A DNA stretch of 64,000 nucleotides, from the NCBI GenBank assembly GCA_946414885.1, contig CAMKQH010000004.1, forward strand, positions 62,001 to 126,000. Reading direction: 5' to 3'. A program made the translations under genes and the position numbers. The notes beneath the pieces are model-generated. The model did not search any database, was not told the origin of the DNA, and saw nothing but the letters and a program-made list of their open reading frames with translations. Origin of the DNA: an uncultured Lachnospiraceae bacterium (GTDB lineage: Bacteria; Bacillota; Clostridia; Lachnospirales; Lachnospiraceae). Positions 1-8,350 of the stretch are shown here, piece after piece (position 1 is the first letter of the stretch; every line of letters starts with the position of its first letter).

Positions 1-1
1 G

Positions 2-319
2 GAGGCACTCCATAAAGGCATGCGCATGGTTGTGCAGAACAAAAAGTATTTTAATGATCTTGCCGTTGACGTTGCAGGAAAGACCGGTACCGCACAGCAG
101 ACCAAATCAAGACCGAGCCATGCTCTTTTCGTTTGCTATGCGCCGTATCAATATCCTGAGATTGCAATAGCAACCAGAATTCCCTTTGGTTATTCATCAG
201 ACTATGCCGCGCAGGTTACCAGGGACGTGATCAAGTATTATTACGGACTTGCGGAAGAATCCGACATCATCACAGGTACGGCAAACTCCCCTGACGCCGG
301 CATCACGAATGAATGGTAG
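2..319 (+). CDS. mrdA: Class B penicillin-binding protein 2, C-terminal end (5' truncated by window)
   Basis: The frame is open from the window edge to a TAG stop, giving about 105 residues of the transpeptidase domain end. The KTG active-site box is visible (VAGKTGTAQQ), and the segment after it has the HALFVCYAP-type strand usual in class B PBPs. The protein would cross-link peptidoglycan during lateral wall growth as partner of the RodA glycosyltransferase encoded five genes later. The PBP2-minCDE-rodA arrangement supports MrdA over a septal PBP. The SxxK and SxN boxes lie outside the window, so the exact PBP subtype is inferred from context. Confidence 0.85.
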   Translation, partial: EALHKGMRMVVQNKKYFNDLAVDVAGKTGTAQQTKSRPSHALFVCYAPYQYPEIAIATRIPFGYSSDYAAQVTRDVIKYYYGLAEESDIITGTANSPDAGITNEW

Positions 320-334
320 TTAGGAGGGCAATGC

Positions 335-1018
335 ATGAAGGAAAAAGTCAGGATCAAAAGCTTTTCAAAAGGATTAGTCCTTCAATTAGACGATCAGGCG
401 TCTTTTGACGAACTGCTCTCTGAGACGGCAGCGAAGTTTTTGGAATCCAAAAACTTTTTTGGGAAGGAGACCGTGGCCATCACGTTTTCCGGAAGAAAGC
501 TTTCGCCGGACGAAGAGTTTCAGATGATAGATGCGATCCAATTTAATTGTGACCTTAAAATCCCCTGTATTGTTGAAAAAAACGACGATCAGGACAAGGT
601 TTTTATGAAGGCAATCAGACAGGCTGAGATCCGGGAATTGATGGAAGTTGACGTGGATCAGGAAATCCAGGTTTTCAGAGGATCCCTTAGGGATGGAGAA
701 GAACTGGAGACTCCCAATAACGTTGTGGTATTTGGGGACGTGCAGGAGGGATGTTCCATTTCTTCCGAGAAGAACGTATTGGTTCTCGGAGCCATATACG
801 GAACCGCGCGTGCCGGAGTGCCGCATGACAATGGCTGCATGATCGCAGCACTGGAAATGGCGCCGGAGGAAATCTCCATCGGCGATTTCAAATATGAACC
901 CATGAAGAAAACTAATAAATGGGGCAAAAAGAAGAAGGAGGCTGCTCAAGCTGCAAAAGTACAAGGAGATGGCATAGTCTTTGAGGAACTTACAAAAGAG
1001 CACCTGAAAGCTTTTTGA
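335..1018 (+). CDS. minC: Septum site-determining protein MinC
   Basis: The 227-residue protein has a MinC_N-like part and, from about residue 100, the MinC_C beta-helix with the typical phrase VVVFGDVQEGCSI and repeated glycines (LVLGAIYGTARAG). MinC blocks FtsZ assembly away from midcell and is carried to the membrane by MinD. The start at 335 has an AGGAGGG six bases upstream; the ATG at 331 is out of frame. The last 40 residues are Lys-rich and probably a flexible tail. The gene is followed by minD and minE, and the cluster reads as one operon from the upstream PBP gene. Confidence 0.93.
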   Translation: MKEKVRIKSFSKGLVLQLDDQASFDELLSETAAKFLESKNFFGKETVAITFSGRKLSPDEEFQMIDAIQFNCDLKIPCIVEKNDDQDKVFMKAIRQAEIRELMEVDVDQEIQVFRGSLRDGEELETPNNVVVFGDVQEGCSISSEKNVLVLGAIYGTARAGVPHDNGCMIAALEMAPEEISIGDFKYEPMKKTNKWGKKKKEAAQAAKVQGDGIVFEELTKEHLKAF

Positions 1019-1089
1019 CCGAAACAGGTACAAAAAGCAAATCAGGAGTTGACGACAAAACCGTGACAAATAGGAAATGGAGGCTATCT

Positions 1090-1884
1090 ATGGAAAACAA
1101 CGTCATTGTCGTCACTTCAGGGAAAGGCGGCGTGGGAAAGACCACCACTACCGCAAACATTGGTACCGGTCTGGCAAAGCTGGGTAAGAAGGTTTGTCTG
1201 ATCGATACGGACATCGGTCTAAGAAATCTGGACGTGGTAATGGGTCTGGAAAACAGGATCATCTATCATTTGGTGGACGTGATCGAAGGAAATTGCCGCA
1301 TGAAGCAGGCATTGATCCGTGACAAACGCCATCCAGGGCTGTATTTGATGCCTTCCGCGCAGACGAGGGACAAGACGGCCGTATCACCGGGACAGATGGT
1401 GAAGGTGATCGAACACATTAAGGATCAGTTTGACTACGTGATCCTGGATTGTCCCGCTGGCATTGAACAGGGCTTTCAAAATGCGATCGCAGGCGCCCAG
1501 AGGGCAATTGTGGTAACGACGCCGGAGGTTTCGGCCATCCGGGATGCAGACCGCATCATCGGTCTGCTCGAGATGAACGGTTTCTCGAAAATGGACCTGA
1601 TCATTAACAGGCTGCGGCCGGAAATGGTTCGGCGAGGAGACATGATGAGCTCTGAGGACGTGGTAGACATCCTTGGGATTCCGCTTTTGGGAGTGATCCC
1701 GGACGATGAAAGCGTCGTGGTGGCAACAAATCAAGGGGATCCCCTGGTTGGAGGCTCAACACTGGCAGGCACGGCCTATGCCAACGTAGTCGGAAGAATT
1801 GAAGGACAAGACATACCGTTTTTGAATTTTGAAAAGAGTATCTCTTTTTTCTCAAGGGTTACTGGCATTTTTCATAAACAATAG
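1090..1884 (+). CDS. minD: Septum site-determining ATPase MinD
   Basis: This is a 264-residue ParA/MinD ATPase. The deviant Walker A motif GKGGVGKTTT lies near residue 12, followed by the switch I phrase DTDIGLRNLD and DCPAGIEQGF. The C terminus ends in an amphipathic membrane-targeting helix (FFSRVTGIFHK). MinD recruits MinC to the membrane and is released by MinE. An upstream in-frame ATG at 1015 exists, but TGGAGG sits six bases before ATG 1090, so I use 1090. The 71-base gap after minC looks like plain spacer. Confidence 0.96.
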   Translation: MENNVIVVTSGKGGVGKTTTTANIGTGLAKLGKKVCLIDTDIGLRNLDVVMGLENRIIYHLVDVIEGNCRMKQALIRDKRHPGLYLMPSAQTRDKTAVSPGQMVKVIEHIKDQFDYVILDCPAGIEQGFQNAIAGAQRAIVVTTPEVSAIRDADRIIGLLEMNGFSKMDLIINRLRPEMVRRGDMMSSEDVVDILGIPLLGVIPDDESVVVATNQGDPLVGGSTLAGTAYANVVGRIEGQDIPFLNFEKSISFFSRVTGIFHKQ

Positions 1885-1896
1885 GAGGCAGGAGCT

Positions 1897-2175
1897 ATGT
1901 GGTTTTTCTTAAGGCGCAGACGATCCTGCCAGGTTGCGAAGGATCGCCTTAAAATTCTTCTGATCACGGACAGGGTGAATTGTTCGCCGGAAATGGTGGA
2001 ACTGATCAAGAGAGACATTACAAAAGTAATTTCAAAATACGTTAAAATAGATAAGGAAAACATGGAAGTTCAGATCACTGCAAAAAAAGGAACGGTCAGG
2101 GGCGGAAAGGCTCCGGTCTTGTATGCAAACGTTCCCATTCTGGACTTACAAAAGCAGGAGCGAAGGTTTCTGTAG
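1897..2175 (+). CDS. minE: Cell division topological specificity factor MinE
   Basis: This 92-residue protein has the basic amphipathic N terminus (MWFFLRRRRS) that contacts membrane, then the KDRLKILLITDR anti-MinCD strand and the dimer domain. MinE stimulates MinD ATP hydrolysis and sets pole-to-pole positioning of MinCD. It begins 12 bases after minD with AGGAGG just upstream. A MinE rather than a DivIVA/MinJ-type system is usual in Clostridia and differs from Bacillus. Confidence 0.95.
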   Translation: MWFFLRRRRSCQVAKDRLKILLITDRVNCSPEMVELIKRDITKVISKYVKIDKENMEVQITAKKGTVRGGKAPVLYANVPILDLQKQERRFL

Positions 2176-2189
2176 ATAGGGATAAAGGC

Positions 2190-3308
2190 ATGTTTGATGG
2201 AATTCGGTTAATAAAATACGACTTAAAATTGGTGATCATGACGTTGACCCTTGCGGTCATCGGCGTGTTCGCAATTGGAAGCGCGCAGGAATCACTTCAG
2301 ACCAAACAAATGGCTGGAGTGATCTTTGGCGCCGTCGTGATGATCGTGATCTCCTTTTTCAACTATTCTTTTGTGATCAAGATGAACTGGCTCATGTATT
2401 TAGGCAATCTTGGTTTGCTCTTGGCGGTCATCTTTTTGGGGGATGATTCCCATGGCGCGCAGCGTTGGTTTGAGATCGGTTCTTTACGTTTTCAGCCGTC
2501 CGAAACTTCCAAAATTTTGTTGATTTTATTCTTTGCACAGTTTATTATGAAATATAGGGAGAAGTTGAACACTTTTAAAGTGATCGCAAGCTGTGTCGTG
2601 TTAATTGTCATTCCTTGGTCCCTTATCGTGATACAGCCGGATCTGTCTACCAGTATTTTGCTGATCGTCGTTTTTTGCATGATCATGTTTGCCGCGGGAT
2701 TACAATACCGGATCATCTTCGGGATCCTTGCGGTGATCATTCCGGCATTTCTGGTGGCGATCTATCTTGTCATGAGCGGAAAGCTGCCATTCGTTCAGGA
2801 ATATCAGCTGGACCGCATTAACGCCTGGAGATATCCGGAGGAATATGCTAATTCCGAAGCCATGCAGAGTCTAAATTCCGTCATGGCCATCGGTTCGGGT
2901 CAGCTTCAGGGAAAAGGGTACAAGAACAATGAATTCACCAGCGTGAAAAACGGAGATTTTATTTCGGAAACCCAGACGGATTTTATATTTGCAGTCATCG
3001 GGGAAGAGTTTGGTTTCCAGGGCAGCGTAGTAGTGATCGTGTTGATAACGTTGATCTCGCTGGAGTGTCTTTCCGTTGCAAGGAAGGCTAAGGATTTGGC
3101 AGGAACCATCATAGCTGCAGGGATGGGGGTCCTGATCGCTTTTCAGGGGTTTATCAATATTGGGGTTGCGACGTTTCTTCTTCCTAACACGGGGTTACCG
3201 CTTCCGTTTGTCAGTTACGGACTTACTTCTTTAGTGAGCTTATTTGCGGGCATGGGTTTTGTCCTGAACGTAAAAATGCAGTCAAAGGAACGGCTTACGG
3301 AGGAATAG
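2190..3308 (+). CDS. rodA: Rod-shape peptidoglycan glycosyltransferase RodA (SEDS family)
   Basis: The 372-residue polytopic protein has about ten membrane helices. SEDS signatures are visible: GAQRWFEIGSLRFQPSE near residue 90, IQPDLSTSILL near 150, SETQTDFIFAVIGEEFG near 255, and NTGLPLPFVSYGLTSLVS near 330. SEDS proteins polymerise lipid II into glycan strands together with a class B PBP, here the PBP2 whose end opens the window. The gene starts 15 bases after minE. FtsW and SpoVE are close relatives; the PBP2/min context favours RodA. Confidence 0.92.
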   Translation: MFDGIRLIKYDLKLVIMTLTLAVIGVFAIGSAQESLQTKQMAGVIFGAVVMIVISFFNYSFVIKMNWLMYLGNLGLLLAVIFLGDDSHGAQRWFEIGSLRFQPSETSKILLILFFAQFIMKYREKLNTFKVIASCVVLIVIPWSLIVIQPDLSTSILLIVVFCMIMFAAGLQYRIIFGILAVIIPAFLVAIYLVMSGKLPFVQEYQLDRINAWRYPEEYANSEAMQSLNSVMAIGSGQLQGKGYKNNEFTSVKNGDFISETQTDFIFAVIGEEFGFQGSVVVIVLITLISLECLSVARKAKDLAGTIIAAGMGVLIAFQGFINIGVATFLLPNTGLPLPFVSYGLTSLVSLFAGMGFVLNVKMQSKERLTEE

Positions 3309-3329
3309 TACGAAAAGAGAGGGTATGAC

Positions 3330-3725
3330 ATGAACATTGCACTGATCGCGCACGACGCGAAAAAGAAACTAATGCAGAATTTCTGCATTGCGTACCGTGG
3401 CATTCTCAGCAAGAATGAACTCTATGCCACGGGTACGACGGGCAAGCTGGTGGAAGAGGTCACCAACCTTTCCATACATAAGTTTCTAGCCGGTCATTTA
3501 GGCGGAGAACAGCAGATTGGAGCCCAGATCGAACATAATCAAATGGATCTTGTGATCTTTCTTAGAGATCCCCTGACGCCGAAATCTCACGAGCCCGACG
3601 TCAATCACGTAGTAAAGCTCTGTGACATGTACAACATACCGCTTGCAACAAACCTTGCAACTGCGGAATTGTTGATCAAATCCCTTGACAGAGGAGACCT
3701 TGAGTGGCGTGAGATGTATAAATAA
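3330..3725 (+). CDS. mgsA: Methylglyoxal synthase
   Basis: The 131-residue protein matches MgsA in length. Substrate-site phrases are IALIAHDAKKK at the N terminus, the phosphate-binding ATGTTGKL, and GGEQQIGAQI. It turns dihydroxyacetone phosphate into methylglyoxal and phosphate, a bypass that relieves sugar-phosphate build-up. Location after min/rodA is a conserved gene order rather than an obvious pathway link. The downstream carboxypeptidase gene overlaps its 3' end, suggesting co-transcription. Confidence 0.95.
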   Translation: MNIALIAHDAKKKLMQNFCIAYRGILSKNELYATGTTGKLVEEVTNLSIHKFLAGHLGGEQQIGAQIEHNQMDLVIFLRDPLTPKSHEPDVNHVVKLCDMYNIPLATNLATAELLIKSLDRGDLEWREMYK

Positions 3726-4701
3726 TAAGGGATTAAAAAAGCTTCTGATCGGATGCTTCATGACGGTCTGCCTGATTACCGGGGCAGGATGCGGGAAGGT
3801 GCCTTATGACCTGCCTTATTCTGCTGACGGTATTTTTGCGCCCGCAAAGTATGCGACGGAGGTCACGAAGGCCACCACGCCAGCCTTCGCATCTAACCTT
3901 TGCGTTGTGGAAGGTGACGTTGCTCCTGCTTCCGCCGATCTGGAATCGGCAGGTGCAGCCGCGTTGTTTGATCTGAAAAACAAAGAGGTCATTTGCGCGA
4001 AGAACGTTCACGAAAAGATGTATCCTGCAAGTCTTACCAAAGTCATGACGGCGATCATTGCCATTGAAAACAGTTCCCTGGATCAAGTGCTGACGGCTAC
4101 GGACAACATAAAGATCACGGAATCCGGAGCGGCAACTGCAAAATTAAAGGCCGGAGACGTCATGACCATGGATCAGGCGCTGCACATTTTGCTTTTGGCG
4201 TCTGCAAACGACGTGGCGAATCTGATCGCGGAAAACGTGGCCGGATCCATTGACGGTTTTATACAGATGATGAACGAAAAGGCTGCAGCGCTGGGCGCCA
4301 CCAATACGCATTTTACGAATGCGCACGGATTGACGGATCTTGATCATTATACGACGGCCTATGACATGTATTTGATCTTTAATGAGGCGATCAAGCTGGA
4401 CGTCTTTAATCAGATCATTAACCTAAATTCTTATCAGACCACGTATTATGACAAGAGCGGAAAAGCCATTCAGTTTAGCTCGTCAACAACGAACCGTTTC
4501 TTTAAGGGACAGTTTAACGCACCGGAAAACATAACGATCCTGGGCGGCAAAACGGGCACGACAAATGCAGCAGGACATTGCCTCATCCTGCATTGTAAGG
4601 ACGTTCGCGGGAATTCTTACGTATCGATCGTCATGCGTTGTTTAAATAGTGACATACTTTATGCGGAAATGATCGATTTGTTAGAGGAAATACACAATTA
4701 G
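3709..4701 (+). CDS. D-alanyl-D-alanine carboxypeptidase (PBP5/DacF family, short form)
   Basis: This serine-type D,D-carboxypeptidase (peptidase S11) trims the terminal D-Ala of wall stem peptides. The three penicillin-fold boxes are present: SLTKVMTAI (SxxK), LLLASANDVANL (SxN) and GGKTGTTNAAG (KTG). The N terminus is a hydrophobic export segment with a Cys in GAGCGK; the residue at -3 is Gly, so lipidation is doubtful. The C-terminal PBP5_C domain and amphipathic anchor are missing. The frame is open from a TTG at 3685, but GTG 3709, 12 bases after GAGGAG, is the more likely start. It overlaps mgsA by 17 bases. Confidence 0.9.
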   Translation: MRCINNKGLKKLLIGCFMTVCLITGAGCGKVPYDLPYSADGIFAPAKYATEVTKATTPAFASNLCVVEGDVAPASADLESAGAAALFDLKNKEVICAKNVHEKMYPASLTKVMTAIIAIENSSLDQVLTATDNIKITESGAATAKLKAGDVMTMDQALHILLLASANDVANLIAENVAGSIDGFIQMMNEKAAALGATNTHFTNAHGLTDLDHYTTAYDMYLIFNEAIKLDVFNQIINLNSYQTTYYDKSGKAIQFSSSTTNRFFKGQFNAPENITILGGKTGTTNAAGHCLILHCKDVRGNSYVSIVMRCLNSDILYAEMIDLLEEIHN

Positions 4702-4704
4702 AGG

Positions 4705-4733
4705 TTGTTTTTTAGGGGCAGATATCTTATAAT
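4705..4733 (+). promoter_or_regulatory. Sigma-A-type promoter for the P-loop gene at 4788
   Basis: TTGTTT at 4705-4710 and TATAAT at 4728-4733 are separated by 17 bases and sit just after the carboxypeptidase stop. The next gene therefore has its own promoter. Confidence 0.7.
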
Positions 4734-4787
4734 GGAATTAAGTTGAGAAATCAATGATAGAATACAATACTTCAGGAGGATATGCCA

Positions 4788-5207
4788 ATGGTTCAGTTAA
4801 TTGTAGGAGAAAAAGGTAAGGGTAAGACAAAGCATCTCTTGGATAAAGTAAATAGTGAAGTAAAGACAATTCCCGGTAATATTGTATATCTGGACAAAAG
4901 CACCAAGCACATGTATGAATTGAATAATAAGGTTCGTTTGATCGACGTTTCACAGTACATGCTCGAGAACGATGCAGAGTTTATTGGATTTGTGAGCGGC
5001 ATTATTTCCCAGGATCATGACCTTCAGCAGATGTATTTTGACAGCTTCCTGAAGATCGCGAAGCTGGAAGGCAAGGATTTCTCCCCGGTGATCGCAAAGC
5101 TGGAGAAGATTAGTGAAGTTTTTGGCGTAGATTTCATTTTGAGCGTATCCCTGAATGAGAGCGCGCTTCCTGAAGAATTGAAGAAGAACGTTTTGATCGC
5201 TCTGTAA
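4788..5207 (+). CDS. Small P-loop (Walker A) protein of unknown function
   Basis: I do not recognise a named family. The 139-residue protein starts with VQLIVGEKGKGKTKHLLD, a good GxxGxGKT nucleotide-binding loop, followed by a helix and a strand (NIVYLDKST). The C-terminal half is helical with no membrane segment. No clear Walker B was found. ATG 4782 is only two bases from AGGAGG, whereas ATG 4788 is eight bases away, so I choose 4788. The gene has its own promoter and a terminator at 5248-5278, and so is monocistronic. It probably binds ATP or GTP; its role is unknown. Confidence 0.8.
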   Translation: MVQLIVGEKGKGKTKHLLDKVNSEVKTIPGNIVYLDKSTKHMYELNNKVRLIDVSQYMLENDAEFIGFVSGIISQDHDLQQMYFDSFLKIAKLEGKDFSPVIAKLEKISEVFGVDFILSVSLNESALPEELKKNVLIAL

Positions 5208-5247
5208 GAAGATTGCAATTGAACATTAAGTGAGTATTCACGTTTGA

Positions 5248-5278
5248 AAAAGCCTCGGACAAAAGGACCGGGGCTTTT
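5248..5278 (+). terminator. Intrinsic terminator after the P-loop gene
   Basis: An 11-base stem (5248-5258 with 5268-5278; AAAAGCCTCGG / CCGGGGCTTTT, one wobble pair) ends in a short T run. Confidence 0.7.
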
Positions 5279-5319
5279 CATAAGTAAGAAACGAAAACCT
5301 GGTTACGGAGGATGGCTCT

Positions 5320-6729
5320 TTGGCAGATAACGGATCCCGTGGAAAACAGAATAAGGTGATCTCTTATGAGAAGAGAACGGCTCCAAGGCTCAACATCGGA
5401 CTGATCATCATTGGATTCATTTTTGTCCAAATGTTGATCTACGTCATCATGTATTTTAACACCAGCCACATTGAAAGACATGAGGTTCGCGAAGGATCGC
5501 TTGCAGTCAACACGACCTACGTTGGCATCGCCCTTCGTGAAGAGACTCTCGTCGACAACCCTTCAGCAGGCTACGTCAGCTTTTACATTTATGACGGAGA
5601 GAGAACGGCGGTTGGTGACCTGGTTTATACCGTTGATGAAACGGGAAAGCTTGAAAAGGCAAGCAGCGGGCAGTTCGAGGAGAGTAAACTTTCAGATCAG
5701 GAACTGAGGGAATTCCGCAGTGAGATCATCAATTACGTGCATGGATTTGATGATAAGAATTTCGAGAGCGTATATGATTTTAAGAGATCCTTGAAAAATA
5801 CGGTTGCGAAGATTTCTAACGTGAATTTCCTAAAAAATCTTGAAGAACTCAGCGGAAATGACGTGATCAATTATTGTTATGCGCCCACCACTGGCGTAGT
5901 GTCCTATTGGACCGACGGTTATGAAGGAAAAACCGCAGAGGAACTGACGGAAAAGGATTTCAAAAAAGAGAATTATACGAAGAAACAAGTGATCGGTGAT
6001 GAAGTGGTGGAAAAAGACACGCCGATTTACAAAATCTGTACCAGTGAACTGTGGGACGTGGTGATTCCCATGGAGAAGGAACAGGCCCTTGCCCTGGAAG
6101 AAAAGGGCTACGTTAAGGTTCGTTTTCAGAAAAACCAATATGAATCCTGGGCGAACACGAAGGTGGTTTACAGTAATGACGGTAATACCTATCTCAAGCT
6201 AAGCTTTAACAATTCCATGGTGACCTTTGTATCGGATCGCTTTTTAGAAGTTCAGCTGATTCTTGAGGAGGAGACGGGTTTAAAGATCCCTCTGACGGCT
6301 ATTGTGGAAAAGGAGTTCTTCCTGTTGGAGGAGCCTTATCTGATCGACGAAGGACAAAAGGGAAAGCGGACCGTGATCCGACAGTGTTATCTTGAAGACG
6401 GTACCATCTCGACGGAAAGGGTTACCGTAGGCATTTACAGTTATGACGAGGAAACGAAAAAGTATTATGTGGATGCGACCATGCTAAACACCGGTGACAT
6501 TCTTCACCAGCTAGACAATCAAACTACAGATGTGGTACGCGAGAGGGCTACCCTGATCGGCGTATACAACATCAATAAGGGTTATGCCGACTTCCGCGAG
6601 ATCAGCATCCTCTACCAGAATGAAGAATATGCCATCGTTAAATCCGACACCGAATACGGTCTTAAAGTATACGATTACATTGTCCTTAATGCCGATTCCG
6701 TCAAGGATCAGCAGTTTATTAATAAATAA
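5320..6729 (+). CDS. Membrane-anchored HlyD-like (biotinyl-lipoyl type) adaptor protein
   Basis: The 469-residue protein has a basic cytoplasmic N terminus, one membrane helix at about residues 28-48 (GLIIIGFIFVQMLIYVIMYF) and a long external part. The first external strands (GSLAVNTTYVGIALREETLV) and the late segment LTAIVEKEFFLL resemble HlyD/membrane-fusion folds. No ABC or MFS partner is encoded nearby; yggS and sepF follow. The start is TTG 5320 with GGAGGA seven bases upstream. Assignment is by overall layout, so the function (export adaptor or wall-associated scaffold) is inferred. Confidence 0.65.
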   Translation: MADNGSRGKQNKVISYEKRTAPRLNIGLIIIGFIFVQMLIYVIMYFNTSHIERHEVREGSLAVNTTYVGIALREETLVDNPSAGYVSFYIYDGERTAVGDLVYTVDETGKLEKASSGQFEESKLSDQELREFRSEIINYVHGFDDKNFESVYDFKRSLKNTVAKISNVNFLKNLEELSGNDVINYCYAPTTGVVSYWTDGYEGKTAEELTEKDFKKENYTKKQVIGDEVVEKDTPIYKICTSELWDVVIPMEKEQALALEEKGYVKVRFQKNQYESWANTKVVYSNDGNTYLKLSFNNSMVTFVSDRFLEVQLILEEETGLKIPLTAIVEKEFFLLEEPYLIDEGQKGKRTVIRQCYLEDGTISTERVTVGIYSYDEETKKYYVDATMLNTGDILHQLDNQTTDVVRERATLIGVYNINKGYADFREISILYQNEEYAIVKSDTEYGLKVYDYIVLNADSVKDQQFINK

Positions 6730-6737
6730 TGTTGGGG

Positions 6738-6951
6738 GTAAGGGCTCCCGTCCGGCACCAGTCCTTCTCTTGGAACGGCACGGACGTCACTAAGCTCACC
6801 AGCCGTCCTCATGGAGTGGCCGATTTGTCGGCAAACTCGGAGCTGACGCTCCTCAAACATGCCTCGAAATCGGCCATTCGGCCAACTGGTTCGCTAAGTG
6901 CCGCCGGCTAATTGTTCCACGAGAAGGACTGGCGCCGGGCGGAGGCCTTAC
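6738..6951. repeat. Long rod-like imperfect palindrome (structured RNA or MITE candidate)
   Basis: The 266-base gap between the HlyD-like gene and yggS is almost filled by one imperfect palindrome centred at about 6845. Arms 6738-6776 and 6914-6951 (about 38 bases, GTAAGG...GGAAC against GTTCC...CCTTAC) are complementary with few mismatches. Inside lie further paired blocks: 6788-6802 with 6886-6900; 6814-6826 with 6867-6879 (13 pairs, one G-U); 6830-6833 with 6860-6863; and an apical stem 6839-6843/6848-6852 with loop TGAC. The element looks GC-richer than its flanks, has no T run after it and no convincing ORF. A target-site duplication is not obvious. Confidence 0.8.
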
Positions 6952-6995
6952 GTACACGTCGACGTAATAATTTTGTGATTGGATGATATTTGCGT

Positions 6996-7688
6996 ATGAT
7001 TAAGGATAATCTTGAAAAAGTTAGGGGAAACATATTCCATGCCTGCGAGAGGGCAGGGAGAAAAGCGGAAGAGGTGACCCTGATCGCCGTAAGTAAGACG
7101 AAGCCTCTGGAGGATTTGAGAGAGGCGTATGAGGCCGGTGCCAGGGATTTTGGGGAGAATAAGGTGCAGGAGTTGGTTGATAAGATCCCGGAGATGCCAA
7201 AGGACGTAAGATGGCACATGATCGGGCACCTGCAAAGAAACAAGGTGAAGTATATTGTTGACAAGGTTTACATGATCCACGGCGTGGATTCGCTAAGACT
7301 TGCGGAGGAGATCAGCAAGGAAGCCGTAAAACATGACGTTGTGGTAAAGATATTGATGGAAGTCAACGTGGCTGAAGAAGAGAGCAAATTTGGAATTACC
7401 GTTGCCGATGCGCCGGAATTGGCGGAAGAAATCGCCAAATTACCTGGAGTTTCCTTGCAGGGATTGATGACAATTGCCCCATACGTAGCAAATCCTGAGG
7501 AAAATCGTGAAATTTTTGCAAAACTTAGACAATTGGCTGTTGACATATCAAGGAAAAACATCGATAATATTAGTATGAATGTGCTTTCCATGGGAATGAC
7601 TGGAGATTACCAGGTTGCCATTGAGGAAGGAGCCACCTACGTAAGGGTTGGTACCGGAATCTTTGGAGAGCGCGATTATCAAATTTAA
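6996..7688 (+). CDS. yggS: PLP homeostasis protein YggS/YlmE (alanine racemase fold)
   Basis: The 230-residue protein is of the PLPBP family, a single-domain TIM barrel carrying pyridoxal phosphate. The lysine that binds the cofactor is in TLIAVSKTKP. Other hallmarks are FGENKVQEL, WHMIGHLQRNKVKYI, and the phosphate-site phrase LSMGMTGDYQVAI with VRVGTGIFG at the end. It buffers PLP supply and amino-acid balance. ATG 6996 is preceded by GGATGA; a TTG at 6990 is too close. It is adjacent to sepF, as in the Bacillus ylm cluster. Confidence 0.93.
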   Translation: MIKDNLEKVRGNIFHACERAGRKAEEVTLIAVSKTKPLEDLREAYEAGARDFGENKVQELVDKIPEMPKDVRWHMIGHLQRNKVKYIVDKVYMIHGVDSLRLAEEISKEAVKHDVVVKILMEVNVAEEESKFGITVADAPELAEEIAKLPGVSLQGLMTIAPYVANPEENREIFAKLRQLAVDISRKNIDNISMNVLSMGMTGDYQVAIEEGATYVRVGTGIFGERDYQI

Positions 7689-7729
7689 CTTATCGGTTTT
7701 AATGGAAACCAGGTAAAGGAGTATTTGTC

Positions 7730-8269
7730 ATGGGTGTAATGGATAAGTTCTTGAACTACATGAAACTGAATGATAATGAGGATGATTATTATGAAAATGA
7801 TTTTCTAGATGAGGACGAGCAGGAAGAGCCCGTCGCACCGAAGAAATCCTTTACGCCTAAGGCGCCTGCAGCTGATGATGATTATGAGGATGAGCCCAGA
7901 AGACCCGTCGTACAGCGTCCCGTGATCACCCCGAACAAGGTTACGCCGATGCGCTCCAGTGCCAAGAAGGCTTCTGCCGGCGGCATGGAAGTATGCGTGA
8001 TCAAACCCCAGAATTTTGAGGATGCCCGTGAGATCACGGAAACCCTATTGAAAAACAGAACGATCGTAATGAATCTGGAAGGTCTTGACGTTGACATCGC
8101 GCAGAGAATTTTAGATTTCACTTCTGGTTCCTGCTATGCGATCAATGGTAACCTTCAGAAGATTTCCATGTATATCTTCATCATCACGCCTGCAAGCGTT
8201 GACATTTCGGGAGATTTTCAGAGCATCTTAGGCGGCTTCGATTCTTCCACGTTGAACACTGTTCTGTAA
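7730..8269 (+). CDS. sepF: Cell division protein SepF
   Basis: This 179-residue protein has the SepF plan: a short N-terminal amphipathic membrane anchor (VMDKFLNYMKLN), an acidic and then Pro/Arg-rich linker up to about residue 75, and the C-terminal SepF fold (EVCVIKPQNFEDAREI to the end). SepF ties FtsZ filaments to the membrane and shapes the septum. The yggS-sepF order is conserved in Firmicutes. A terminator follows at 8301-8335. Confidence 0.93.
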   Translation: MGVMDKFLNYMKLNDNEDDYYENDFLDEDEQEEPVAPKKSFTPKAPAADDDYEDEPRRPVVQRPVITPNKVTPMRSSAKKASAGGMEVCVIKPQNFEDAREITETLLKNRTIVMNLEGLDVDIAQRILDFTSGSCYAINGNLQKISMYIFIITPASVDISGDFQSILGGFDSSTLNTVL

Positions 8270-8300
8270 GGCGTGGGACAACTATAATAAGCGAAAGATC

Positions 8301-8335
8301 AAAGCTTCCCGACTACCGCGGGGAGCTTTCTTTTT
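8301..8335 (+). terminator. Intrinsic terminator after sepF
   Basis: Stem 8301-8311 (AAAGCTTCCCG) pairs with 8319-8329 (CGGGGAGCTTT, one wobble), followed by a T run at 8331-8335. Confidence 0.85.
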
Positions 8336-8350
8336 AGGGAGGACAAAGGA

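Noticed and set aside
6729..7264. Short open frames across the rod hairpin and antisense to yggS
   Set aside because: They lack ribosome sites and overlap palindromic DNA or the yggS gene.
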